Positions 31,666 to 42,031 of a stretch of 64,000 bases of DNA are shown here, in pieces; position 1 is the stretch's first letter; each line of letters begins with the position of its first letter. The stretch covers positions 15,897,741-15,961,740 of the forward strand of contig OX336348.1 of the NCBI GenBank assembly GCA_946902875.1, in the 5' to 3' direction. A model generated the notes under the pieces. The model made no database searches. It saw nothing but the letters and a program-made list of their open reading frames with translations, and had not been told where the DNA came from. A program made the translations under genes and the position numbers. The stretch is from Nematopogon swammerdamellus (lineage: Eukaryota; Arthropoda; Insecta; Lepidoptera; Adelidae).

Positions 31666-32123
31666 TCGAACTGGCGGACTTGTTGCTTCTAGCACCATCG
31701 TGCCGGCAGGGTCCGGGGACGATGTCAAGCAAGGAGGCAGTTCGACTGACATTTGCGACTCATTCTCAATTTTCATCACATCACAGGCAGCTGCAGTAGT
31801 CGAGACTGCAGAACCCGCCAGCAGCAGCGGCGGCTTCGATGCCGCCCGAATTTAACCAGCAGTCGATCAATGTGACCGCCCTAACTTACGGTGGACAAAC
31901 TGACCGCTCTTCCACGGCGAGCCAGCGCCGGCCACAGCGACTGCCCCAGTTTATAATAGGACGGACAAAGTGGCAGCAGGCCTCGCGCGGCTTACCGCGC
32001 AAAAAACATATTGCGGTATTAAAGTCTTACGACTAATACCTTTTTCATTTGCAGATTCCATATTCCAGGTGTAATTACTTGTGTTTTAAGTCATGTATCA
32101 TAGAAAGAAGATGTATTGTTTAA

Positions 32124-32333
32124 ATGTTTTATGTTAAGTTTAAAGAATTCAAAATTGAAGAGGAATATGTGAGAAAGGAAAAGAAGATAGCAATGGAGAA
32201 AGTAGGTCGTAAATTACAAGTGAATCTCGATGAAATTGAGGACGAAGCATCGAAAGCTGGAAGCGATGATCTCGCGAGCATAGATCAGTCGAATCTATGC
32301 TGTGAAGATTGTGTGAAAGACCTTTGGTTTTAG
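32124..32333 (+). CDS. Unrecognised 69-codon frame, Glu/Lys-rich
   Basis: An ATG frame ending in TAG. It is strongly charged (FKIEEEYVRKEKKIAMEKVG, LDEIEDEASKAG) and ends with a Cys pair (CCEDCVKDLW). Amino-acid composition looks protein-like rather than random. It could be a terminal exon or a retroposed fragment. No splice or polyadenylation evidence decides this. Confidence 0.25.
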   Translation: MFYVKFKEFKIEEEYVRKEKKIAMEKVGRKLQVNLDEIEDEASKAGSDDLASIDQSNLCCEDCVKDLWF

Positions 32334-32344
32334 ACTAGACCTAG

Positions 32345-32505
32345 AGTTTGGTCGTGCCGGCTGCATTGAACTGGACAGAAAACACGTACCTATAATTTTT
32401 ATAACCTTTTTCTTCGACCGATCCTCATTTAGTTCTGGTATACCAATCCGAAAAGGTTAATCCCTACCAGCTAAATATGTACATAGTAAGATAAAGGGAT
32501 GAAAC
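32345..32505 (-). mobile_element. SINE-like element A, degraded copy
   Basis: GGTCGTGCCGGCTGCATTGA, ACTGGACAGAAAACACG, TCGACCGATC and CCCTACCAGCTAAAT follow the family A body with many substitutions. It lacks a poly(A) end. Confidence 0.55.
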
Positions 32506-32576
32506 TTGTAGAGTGGTAATTTTACCATTCTACAAGTTTCAAAATATCTGTAGCGCATTTGCGCTACAGATATTTT
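32501..32576. repeat. Two abutting hairpins
   Basis: Hairpin 1: 32501-32519 with 32522-32540 (18 of 19 paired, 2-nt gap). Hairpin 2 follows directly: 32541-32557 with 32560-32576, a perfect 17-bp pairing (AAAATATCTGTAGCGCA) and a 2-nt gap. Confidence 0.8.
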
Positions 32577-33104
32577 TGTATTGCGATTAATAAGGAGGAT
32601 GACTTCTTGTATCGGCGTCGCGAAGCAGGGCGCGAGTCGGAGACGCTCTGGGTGAGGACGGTACGAGAGTCCGCGGAAGACCTTGCCACCCTTTCGTGTA
32701 GCGCTTTCGTCTTCCCGCGGTCTGCGTGTACGGTGCGGTACGTGCTGGCGGCGGGGCAGCGGACGCAATCCAGGGCTGCAGCACGTGGGTGCTGGCCGCG
32801 CTGAGCGCGGTCAGCGTTGGGAAGGAGAGGGCAAGCTGAACAGGGACAAAGTAAGCTGAGCAGGACAAGATGGACAGAGACAAAGTAAGATGGACTGGGT
32901 CAAAGTAAGCTGGACAGGGGCAAAGCAAGGTGGACGAGGCGAGCTAGAATAAGAACAAGCTGAACAGGACAAGCTGGACGGGGACAAGGGATGCTTGGAT
33001 GCTCAATCAGAACAGCTCACACTTGGCAGGGCCAACCTAGTCCCGTGCGATATTGACTAAGTTGAGCCTGGATGGATGGGTAGAACAATCAGGGAAGTAC
33101 CTTT
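32577..33104. repeat. GC-rich stretch followed by degenerate tandem repeat
   Basis: From about 32832 to 32990 a unit of about 18-20 bp like AAGCTGGACAGGGACAAAGT recurs with variation. The preceding 32590-32830 is GC-rich and has no supported gene. Confidence 0.6.
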
Positions 33105-33434
33105 ATTGAATTTTTTCTAACGTTTCCTATTCATGTACAAGGGTGGAGTGATATATCACCAGAATGTTAGGCGGTTTTTTTTAGCTAGCCAGTAGGCAGG
33201 TATTTTAGGTTCTAAACAAATTATATATTTGTGTGTGCATGTGTACGATCACAGATTGTCAATTTGTTTATTGAATTTTTTCTAACGTTTCCTATTCATG
33301 TACAAGGGTGGAGTGATATATCACCAGAATGTTAGGCGGTTTTATTTAGCTAGCCAATAGGCAGGTATTTTAGGTTCTAAACAAATTATATATTTGTGTG
33401 TGCATGTGTACGATCACAGATTGTCAATTTATTT
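33105..33434. repeat. 165-bp tandem duplication
   Basis: ATTGAATTTTTTCTAACG at 33105 and again at 33270 starts two nearly identical 165-bp units that include GGGTGGAGTGATATATCACC and TGTGCATGTGTACGATCAC. Only a few differences are visible, so the duplication is recent. Non-coding. Confidence 0.85.
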
Positions 33435-33645
33435 ATTTAATTTCGTGTGTGCCTTATCTTTAGTGTAATAAACTAACTTCATAAGTACCGAACTTTCGAT
33501 TTTTCTTTTTATTCCTCCCATTAATTCACAGATTAGTTTAATTTTTTTTTATTTTTTTTTTATGTAAACCAGCATGGGTGGCTGTGCCGAGAGACCAATG
33601 GTGCAGTCGACAGAGCCAAAATCACTTCTCCTCGCGAAACCACGC

Positions 33646-33992
33646 TCAGTTAGGTGCCATGCCAGCAGATTTGCGGACTGTTGCTAGGCTGTCTAGCCCA
33701 TTAATACGACGCTTGAAGACACCCAGGTTAAAGGATTCAGGAAATACACTCGCCGGAAGACAGTTCCACACTCTAGCGGTGCGACAAAGAAACGATTTAG
33801 AGAATCGATTGGTTCTCAAAAGCCCAATGTCAACAACAAAAGGGTGCTGAGTCTCTCTGCGACGAGTCATGCGGAGATAGGACGGGTGGCAGGGAATAAG
33901 GGATGCTAGTTCCACAGAGCAGCGTCCGTGATAGTATCTGTAAAACAGACTAAGCGAACCCACAAATCGTCTGTGACTCAGAGACTCCAGAC
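33646..33992 (-). pseudogene. Jockey-like LINE C-terminal fragment, 3' half
   Basis: Encodes ESLSHRRFVGSLSLFYRYYH, PSYLRMTRRRETQHPF, NRFSKSFLCRTARVWNCLP and SFNLGVFKRRI, the end of a Jockey-type pol. It is continuous with 35145-35256 if the hAT element at 33993-35136 is removed. A nearly identical 110-bp piece lies at 56035-56145. Between 33540 and 33600 on this strand is a poly(A)-ended SINE-like tail. Confidence 0.7.
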
Positions 33993-35136
33993 CAGGGGTC
34001 ACCAAATGGCGGACCGTGGTCCGCATCCGGACCGCCGACCCATTTTTTGCGGACCCAGAAGAATTTAAGAATATCAATATAAAAATTTCTGGAAAAAAAT
34101 CGTACAAAATTGTGAATTGTTCAGAGTAAAAATGCCATTTTTCGCATTAATATTAGGTACTTACTTTGTTATTTTTTAATAACATGTATCCACCCTTTGA
34201 GTACCTTTGACTCAAAATAGTACTACTCCCCTTGGCTCCCAGGCCCTTTTAGCGGCGCTCAAAAACGCAAAATTTTGGCGCGCGCGCTCCCACACAAATT
34301 CGAATATCCCGCCTCAATCGATCGATCCATCAATACTCGTTATTCAGTCTTGTTTGTACTCAAATTACGTGTTCAGTGATACCAAACTCTTCAGGATTCA
34401 CTTATTTAGAAGCACAGGCCGATTTTTTGAACTCCAGGCAAAACAAAACACACTCGACATTTTTTTTTGAATTTTTCTGACCAAAACTGTACAATTTCGT
34501 CTTACATATCGCATACCGAAATAAGCGCATTGAAACGAACTATCGAAGACCGAACAACGTTTACGGGTACAATCTTTGTCTATTCCAGGGTCAGTGGAAA
34601 TGTCAGCTGCCAAAAGTGACATTTTATTTTCTGTCAACTTCATTATTTATTTTCTGTGTGAAGGTTATTGTGTGCCCAGTCGTGTCTGAGAATAGTTATT
34701 AGTAAATTTAACCAAGAAATGATACCAGTATTGAGTGTTTTGGTGGAAAATTGGTAGAATTAGATAATGAATTAAAACTAGCGGCGCGCAAAAGGCGCGC
34801 AATAAGTGGAGTATGTATTATTTCATGGAGTAGTATTTCATGGGTAGGCGACGAAAACTGGAGCGCGCGCTCCACTTGGGAGTACAAGGGTTAATAAAAA
34901 AATGTCTGAATTGTTCCGAATAAACCATTAATTTTTTCTCATTAATAATAGGTACGTACTTTGTTATTTTTTAATTAGAAATATCCCTAATAAAAAATAT
35001 TTTCGTATTTCTTTTCGTTTTATATACTTATTAATTGACATTTTAAATTTTGGTTGCTAGTCATCATCTACCAAACGGACCGCGACAGATATATTTTTTT
35101 AAACGGACCCCCAATGGAACTATTTGGTGATCCCTG
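33993..35136. mobile_element. Non-autonomous hAT element
   Basis: Starts CAGGGGTCACCAAATGG and ends CTATTTGGTGATCCCTG (imperfect TIRs). It is flanked by a perfect 8-bp duplication CTCCAGAC (33985-33992 and 35137-35144), which is diagnostic of hAT insertion. No transposase was seen. Inside, a segment of about 90 bp is present twice (34105-34195 and 34898-34990), bracketing a 700-bp piece with a GGGAGTACAAGGGTTAA end that resembles a piggyBac-type terminus. Confidence 0.8.
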
Positions 35137-35256
35137 CTCCAGACCATCTGTAAGTTTCGGGTCACCAAAAAGACGGATGGCTCGGCGCTGCATCAAGTCC
35201 AAGGACGCAAGCAGATAATGCGGACTACCCTCCCAGATGTGACTGCAGTACTCCAA
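35137..35256 (-). pseudogene. Jockey-like LINE C-terminal fragment, 5' half
   Basis: Encodes MEYCSHIWEGSPHYLLASLD and MQRRAIRLFGDPKLT, the conserved block preceding ESLSHRR at 33985. It is split from its 3' half by the hAT element. Confidence 0.7.
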
Positions 35257-35439
35257 AGCAAAGCAAAGCAGCAGTACTGATGATCCTAGGTCAAAATTAC
35301 CTGGAGCTTTATTTAGTTATTTAACAAAGTCAACAGCAATCAAGAGTCCTGCCTACTAACCCCCGACTAATTATCATAGCTGAGCCGATGACGGGGCCTA
35401 GAGAAGGTGGTGTTATATGAAGTGCAGGATTAAATGTTA

Positions 35440-35620
35440 AGGTCGTTATAAACTACAGTTTCAAGTGGAATCCAAATCACTGCCAACTTCAACGGTCGTA
35501 CGGCCACCCATCCAAAGCCTTACCGCGCCCTAGACGAAAATATAATTAGATGAAAGCGAAGCAGCGGTTACGGGACACTCTGCACGTGAACATGGTTCAC
35601 TTGGCCACTTTTTTTTTTAA
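35440..35620 (-). mobile_element. SINE-like element D with 5S-like box
   Basis: Read on this strand: GCTTCGCTTTCATCTAATTA, then CGCGGTAAGGCTTTGGATGG, GTGGCCGTACGACCGTTGAA and TTTGGATTCCACTTGAAACT. The GGATGGGTGGCCG box and the GGATTCCAC.T.AAACTGTAG end match element C and the fragment at 3345-3470. Confidence 0.55.
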
Positions 35621-35808
35621 TTCATAAAACAGTTTCAACTATATCGGGATGATTCTTTCGCTGATTTTGTTGTGATTTTGTAAATATTTTTTGAAGCTGA
35701 TAACAGTGGAAGTTTATTATTTGTACATATTTCCTATTCTATTATGTAGAACAATATTGGCGCTCTACTGTATTATTATTTATTTTTTTATTTCCATTGT
35801 ATTTTCAG

Positions 35809-36057
35809 CTAAAAGCGAATGGGAAAATTATCTATATCCACCTACACCAACACCTCCAGTAACCGATACAATATGTGGTCTTAACATGTTAAACCCGATC
35901 GAAGGGGTATTAGTTGAACAAGCTCAAGGAGGAAATATGACAATGACAACTAATGTCACTAAGGGTTCCACTCCAAATACGATTATACACGAATGCTCTC
36001 TGGATACAAAATTTGTCGACTTGGATTTTGTAAAAGCGGAAATGCATCTGATTAAAC
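35809..36057 (+). CDS. Second internal exon of the unrecognised host gene
   Basis: 249 bp after a good acceptor (CCATTGTATTTTCAG) and before a consensus donor (GTAAGT from 36058). Open throughout with the same phase at both ends as exon 3032-3217. The peptide starts KSEWENYLYPPTPTPPVTD, has ICGLNMLNPIEG and two N-glycosylation sequons (NMT, NVT), and ends VKAEMHLIK. The open frame beyond the donor is intron read-through. The features hint at a secreted or membrane ectodomain, but I cannot name the family. Confidence 0.65.
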
Positions 36058-36600
36058 GTAAGTACCTATTATTCTTACATTATTTAAAATTTGATGTGCG
36101 AGGAAACGCGGGTGGCGTTTTGCCCCTTCAAACGTATGCCCTATTTCCTCCCTGTCTTTTTACATTAGACATGTCTTTTCGATCGCTACAGCATAGTCCC
36201 CGATTTTCAACGAGAGTGCGAATTCGCCTTGGTTTTGTGAGTTTTAAAATATTTAGGATGTCAAAGGACGCGTATGGACAAGGGCTAAAAGATGGTGAAA
36301 AAAGAAATAAAAAAGTGTGAGAGTTTTTGAGAAAATCTCAAAAAACCGTTAAAAATAGCCGTTTATAGGGGGTTTAAAAAGGGCACTTTTAAACATAATA
36401 TTTCTAAATATATATTTTAAACTTTTCTATTTTAATAATGTAGATGGGCCGCATGCATATTATTTATTCAGAAACTAAAATGTATATTCACAATTTACAA
36501 ATTAAAATTATTAAATAAACTATAACTATCAATCAAATAAAATTTAACGACAAATATAACTAATTAAAAAAAAAACTAAAACTAAAAACTAACTTATAAA
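36058..36600. other. AT-rich intronic sequence
   Basis: No gene seen. The part from about 36430 may be the 3' UTR of the LINE fragment at 36600-36720. Confidence 0.35.
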
Positions 36601-36720
36601 TTATATATTTCCTCAAGGGGCGTCGTCCCCGGGATGTTTCCCAGGATGGCGGCCGCGTTGCCCCTCTGTATCTCCAGACTCACTCGTTGCCGGAGATACG
36701 AGAGCCAACAAGGGTAATGT
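36600..36720 (-). pseudogene. R2-type LINE extreme C-terminal fragment
   Basis: Encodes YLRQRVSLEIQRGNAAAILG and NIPGTTPLEEIYNL then stop. It aligns with AIQRGNAASVLGTF at the end of the palindrome LINEs and AVQRGNAASIMGTF near 61000. It is a diverged third family member reduced to its last 35 codons and 3' UTR. Confidence 0.6.
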
Positions 36721-37517
36721 AGATTGACTCAATATCTGCGGATGTTTTTTTATTGTTTGAAAAAAGTGAAAAATTTGGGAGTTATGTATGATTTTTAAAA
36801 TTTTCCGTTACGCGAGTTAAGAGTTAAGAGTCGTCTTTATCTTACAGTATGAGTAGTTAAAAAAATAAGTTCAAAAACTAAAACCCGACTACTGCAAAAT
36901 CACGCTCTAAAAAGTATGAAACAAGAAAATATTCTCATCTGAAATTGTTATGCACAATGTAATGTAATGTATTTAAGGCGCCTAGTAACGCCAAATGTGG
37001 ATTTTTGAAAAAGTAGCCCGTGATAACTAGACCAACCTAAAGGCTAAAAACTACTGCAAAATATAGACCAATTCTTTGTCTATCGATCACACGTTTTTGG
37101 TTGTAAAATTTTATAATTTTCTGTACAAACTATACGGTATACCAAACGCAGATATTTTTTTCGCGTGAACTTTGGAAGACTTGATCTCAGAAACTAAAGA
37201 GAATTTGAATATAATTTTTATAACGAAATGGCGCCATTTCTTATATCTATCGATCACACGTTTTCCAAAGTTCTAATGTGAAGGATCGCTATTTTTGAAA
37301 AAAACCCCTTATGAAAACATGCTGCAATGTGTGCATAAGATCGATAATTCATTAGCCTGGCGTAGCAAACAATTCACCGTCAGGCGCTATTCTTACGTCA
37401 TAGCGATTTAGTCCAAAAGGATTGATTGATTGGGTCTAAGGTACCGATACTGGTACTAATATTTTAATTTACATTATAAAGTATGACTAACCCGACTTTG
37501 TTTTATTTATATAATAA
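36721..37517. other. AT-rich interval with dispersed repeat
   Basis: About 36860-36950 matches 53060-53140 in inverse orientation (ACTACTGCAAAATCACGCTC, CTCATCTGAAATTGTTATG). CTATCGATCACACG occurs twice (37080 and 37247 areas). No gene. Confidence 0.35.
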
Positions 37518-37745
37518 TGTATACACCAGATATAGGTAATGTAAATAGGCAGAGTGGTCAGATTCTTCAGTATTCATGTTTATGCTGTAAATATTAATGC
37601 TCATGTGAGCGGTAGTATGGGTTAATTATTCGTAAGTTACTATAATATAATACTTATAAGGTACTAACAAAACATTGTGACTTGCGAAGTTTGTTTGTCA
37701 GTTCTTCATCGCATTGAATTTAGAACTGGCGGAATTTTCGACATG
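37518..37745. repeat. Left member of a 230-bp inverted repeat pair
   Basis: ACCAGATATAGGTAATG..., CATGTTTATGCTGTAAATA and GAGCGGTAGTATGGGTTA match, in reverse complement, 40150-40345. A segment with AAGTCACAATGTTTT is also present at 40040-40085. The pair encloses about 2.4 kb. Confidence 0.6.
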
Positions 37746-38461
37746 TCCAAGCGTAGGTTACCTACCTATGGATGAAATTATACAATAAACAATAAACAAC
37801 AATGTAGATTATTGTAGAAGGTACCTACCCCATTCTGATTTTTTATGATACATTTAGTAGGTACCTATGTAGGTATTAGGTAGGTAGGTACATAATATAT
37901 TGACAAGTAAGGCAGGCCTCAGACACTCCTTCATACCTACCGCGATAATCACCTACAGCGCGCGATATTCGGAGAATACAAAACAGTCCGGGCAGCCCCG
38001 CGCTTGCGAGCGCACGCATACAGTCGATCGCCTGGAGTATTCTGTGCCTATTCTTCGATATAATAATAATGGAGCAATTGGAGCATCGTAATACTAATAA
38101 TGACTAATTTAATTTAATGATTAATTTTAGGTATATATTTGTATTTTTATACTTTGTATATGTGAAATTAATGTAAATATTGTAAATGTGTTAATAAAGA
38201 ATTAATAATGACTACTAATACTAATAATACTAAGGTCAGGTCAGGGAAGAGGAACTTAATTTATTTTTATTTCGGTTTGGGAAGCTGTAGCTAGGAAAGT
38301 AAATGTCTTATAACAATTTTAATAAATACAAAATATGCCTTTGTTTCTTAGATATTCACAGTTTAAGAATTATTACGATAATATAGTTCTGAACATATAG
38401 TTCAGGTCAGGGGTGGAGAACTAAAACAAAACAGGATAATTTTTATATTTATTACAATAAT
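37746..38461. other. AT-rich interval with TAGG microsatellite
   Basis: Contains GTAGGTAGG-type repeats (about 37858-37890) and a LINE/SINE-like AT-rich 3' end with AATAAA-like signals near 38190. No gene. Confidence 0.3.
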
Positions 38462-38618
38462 AGTTTGTGTTTGCCGTTCAGTTCAGTGTATCCGGCACGA
38501 CCAAAGGGAAGCACTAAAATGGCATGATTGGCACCTAGTTCCCCAAGGTTTTATAGACTGACATCACGGATGTTGTAAGTGATGTGGCTAACCTTGTCAG
38601 TTTCCATAAAAAAATTAT
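38462..38618 (+). mobile_element. SINE-like element A
   Basis: TAGTTTGTGTTTGCCGTTCA, TCCGGCACGACCAAAGGG, CATCACGGATGTTGTAAGTG and CAGTTTCCAT plus poly(A). It contains a small internal insertion (GGCATGATTGGCACC). Confidence 0.65.
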
Positions 38619-40149
38619 ACTGAAGGTTTTCCGATTTAAAAACCACCTGTCTATACTTACCTACATACAACTTTTACAAAGAAATCAAATAGTTAGGTAA
38701 CTATTAATCTTCGTTCTACGTTCCTAATAATCCTAGTAGTTTGGGCTATGCGCTGATAAGTCCGTCAGACAGTTTCTCATTTAGATAAATAATTAATATT
38801 TAGATAATTTTTTTTTCATTTTATTGAATTGGGATTAATACAGACATGAATAAAGTTAAACATACATTAGTACACAATATGATTTCTGACCTGCCTCCGC
38901 CACACAAGAATTACCTAAAATACCTACCGATAAGGTTTGTTACCCCTGACATGGGGGAAGTGGAACATATGTTTCTCTTCGGTCTAGGACTATTCCGCAC
39001 CGCCGATACGTCGCCAGACAAGCCGCCTTCGGCGAGTCACCGCGGAGCCAGATCCCCGCCTTGACGATTCACTTCGAACATATTCGACCCCGGGTACTAT
39101 TTGTCGCAGGGTCCAAGCGGCCACCGCCGACCCGAAGCGAGCCAACTCGACGCGAAAAGTTCATAAATCAAACAATTGTGTAAATTGTTGGTTATTTCAC
39201 GGAGAAGGGCCGAAGTAGGTACCTGGATTGTGTGAGGGTTTTAGAAAAAAATTCGGATGTACCCTATTATGTGGTGTACAGATTTAGATAACGTTTGCTG
39301 TTGATATTCGTCTTACGAGTTACTTGAGGATGCGAGGGAGGATGCAATGTTCACCGCAGTTTTGTGTTAGAACATTATAATATTATACCTGTAAATATAT
39401 ATTTATAGTCGAAGTACGCGTCATTTGTTGTCATTGTAGATTCTAGTAGGTAGGTATGATATGGTTATTAACAATATGGTTCTTCTTCGGGAGATAATAA
39501 TATGATCACAGGGATTGACTACATTTCCAAGTACTTAGTACTTAGATAGGTACTAAACTATTTATTTGGTATGGGTTTTAAGTATATTCTCGTGAGAAAT
39601 GACCATCCGTTTGGCTTGAAACATCGAGCCACATAGGAAAAGTTCCGTGAATAAAGTGGTAGAATATTGAAACAAATTTATTTAATATTAAGTAACTGGT
39701 GAAGTTTTTACGAGTATTCGATTATTGTATTATTTTATTGGTATTAACGACACGACGATTTATTGTAGTCCTACACTCGCGGCGCGCTTAGGCTTTTGTA
39801 TCTTTAGTATTTTTAGTATCTATTAGTAGTATCGAGAGCTTTGGTTTAATACTTAGATATTTATAGTCAACATATTTTTTTTAGTTAGCAAATCCAACAT
39901 TTTGTGTATGTACTATTCAAAGAATTATTTTTAAAGAGTTGACTGCTCAAAATGTGGTAGCAAAGTCGTATGTCCTGTCAACTTCTCCGTTCAAACCACA
40001 GAAATCCTACTTCTCTGATCTGTGGTTCAAACCAACATCGCAAGTCACAATGTTTTATTAGTACCTTATATAAGTGTTATTATTTATTGTTTATTTATCA
40101 TCTCTTGATTACGTACGCTGCGCTCAGATGTGTCATACATAATGTACAT
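38619..40149. other. Non-coding interval
   Basis: AT-rich. Near 39609-39640 CGTTTGGCTTGAAACATCGA resembles the core of the palindrome at 55256-55380. The frame 38846-39064 shows no domain. Confidence 0.3.
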
Positions 40150-40345
40150 TGTAACATTCCGCCAATTCGATTATCACAGCGAAGAAGAACTGACAAGAAA
40201 CTTCACTGGAATTTTTTTTCACTGGAAATTATAGTAACTTACAAATAAAATTACCCATACTACCGCTCACAAGAGAATCATTATTTACAGCATAAACATG
40301 AATACTTACCGCTCTGTCTATTTAAATTATCTGCATCTGGTTTAA
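40150..40345. repeat. Right member of the 230-bp inverted repeat pair
   Basis: Reverse complement of 37518-37745: AGAACTGACAAGAAACTTC, CCATACTACCGCTCAC, CAGCATAAACATGAATAC, ATCTGCATCTGGTTT. Confidence 0.6.
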
Positions 40346-40439
40346 TAGTGAAATCTTTAATTTTGATAAGATATCAGTTCAATAACAATTTATTTTCTCT
40401 AAATTGTTGTTAAACAATTCGCATCGCAAAAAAGTAATT

Positions 40440-40515
40440 CGCTACGACGACGGCGGCGGCGCGGCGGCGCGGAGGAGCGGCGCGCCGCGCCGGCGACGAC
40501 GACGTCGACGTCAAC
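40440..40515. repeat. GGC/GAC triplet-rich stretch
   Basis: Dense GGC, GCG and GAC triplets (GACGGCGGCGGCGCGGCGG). Similar GC islands occur at 51785-51905 and 61590-61640. Confidence 0.6.
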
Positions 40516-40762
40516 CATTCGTAGTAGGCTAACGGAGGAAGTTAGTAGAGAGAAGTTGCAGCATCCCATCTAATTTCTAGTAAAACAGTCAGTGCGGGGA
40601 GTAGCGGGAGGCACAACTTTTTTCCACTAATCACACCAAAACTATCTGGTTCTCTAGAGAGCACGTTTAGTGTGATGCTATAAAAATATATGGTATTTTG
40701 TAAGATCTACTGCGTCCAATGTAAACTTTAAAACGTACATACATACATATCACACACGCTGA

Positions 40763-41073
40763 ATCCCGACAATCGGGGTAAGCAGAGTAATCGGTGTTGT
40801 GCTGCAAGAACTCTGGTTAATTACAGCACAACACCGACCACCACGTTTCGCAAAATATTCGAACAAGATTCAATCGATCAAGCAGCAAGTAAGGCACGAA
40901 GACCCACCTGCTGCATGACTCGGTGGAAGTACCGTGCCAAGGTGAGAGGTGGCAAGCCTGTCGCCCTTTAGCACGGCATCTTGTCCTTATCCCTTAGTCG
41001 CCTTTTACGACATGCACGGGGAGACATGCAGTGGGGCTATTCTTTTAAAGTACCGGGCCCACACGGTACGATG
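40763..41073 (-). mobile_element. SINE-like element B, complete-looking
   Basis: On this strand it runs from ACCGTGTGGGCCCGGTAC through CTAAGGGATAAGGACAAG, CACCTCTCACC and CAGCAGGTGGGTCTTCG to a conserved hairpin formed by CGGTGTTGTGCTG and CAGCACAACACCG, then CGATTGTCGGGATTCAGCG and a TATGTATG tail. It shares its 5' head with families A and C. Confidence 0.7.
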
Positions 41074-41944
41074 GTGAAACCACCCAGTTAGTGAAAAACA
41101 CGTACCCTGTCTACTTAGACTAACTCCTCTACTACTTTTTTCCGTGGTATAGTCGAACTGCATAGCCACACATGTTAAGCCGGGTCCAGCCAGATGGGCC
41201 GGTATTGTTTTAGAACGTACAATGAATGCAACCATTGCTCAAAAGCGTCAACCCCTAGCCCCTATCCAAAAATACTGTTTTTACTCGTTATTTCTTTATT
41301 TCAAAGACTTCATTCTAACAATTCGGTCCGATTTACGTATGGTGGCAGCAGGTGTAGGCTAGGTAAAGTTTTCATTACAAACTCATTTATGCACGTCGGC
41401 CGTATTGGAACTTGCGAAACCGCGCCGACCAGCTACCGCTATATACATAGTTTAGGAGTCAATTTATAGCAAAAAAATTAAGCTAACATCACAGAACAGC
41501 GATCGGCGACCGTCATCCCTCTGCCGGTAGCCCGCGTCACCCCTAGACCGGGTGACACGGTTTCTTGCTATGTGGCTAAAATGTGCCCCCTGAATATTTT
41601 TTATATAATGTGAAAGAGAGCTCTCATGTAATTATGCATATTTTCTTTTAATAAAATTATTATATGATAAGTCTAAATTAGTAAATCGTGGTCGTTTTTG
41701 AAGCAATATGGTATTTCTATTCACATATTATCTTTTTGTATTTATATACGTAGGTGCATTTTCATAGTGACTGGAAGTAGTAGATATTAATTTTTTTTTA
41801 GTTGGACCATAATACTTCTGACCCGTGGCTACACTCAATAATTGGTGGTGTTACGGATAGACGTCCGGTCGGAAAGTGAAGCACGCCCGGGCGCGGTTGT
41901 AACTTAGACGGGTTATTTTATTAGGTGGAGTGGAAAACTGTCGC
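41074..41944. other. Non-coding interval
   Basis: No gene or clear repeat. The frame at 41194-41469 lacks domains. Confidence 0.3.
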
Positions 41945-42031
41945 TTACCTTATCTTAGTAGGTGGTAGGGTTGGTAATTGGTAGCACCGCTACGTCGATT
42001 GCGAAGCGGCTATGAAAATATTTCGTATTTT
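41945..42031 (+). mobile_element. SINE-like element A, degraded middle part
   Basis: TTAGTAGGTGGTAGGGTTGG, GGTAGCACCGC and GCGAAGCGGCTATGAAAATA follow the family A centre. It directly abuts a full-length copy in the opposite orientation. Confidence 0.5.

Noticed and set aside
35691..36320. 209-codon open frame as a single gene
   Set aside because: Only 35809-36057 is bounded by splice signals and protein-like; the ends are AT-rich intron read-through with hydrophobic chance sequence.
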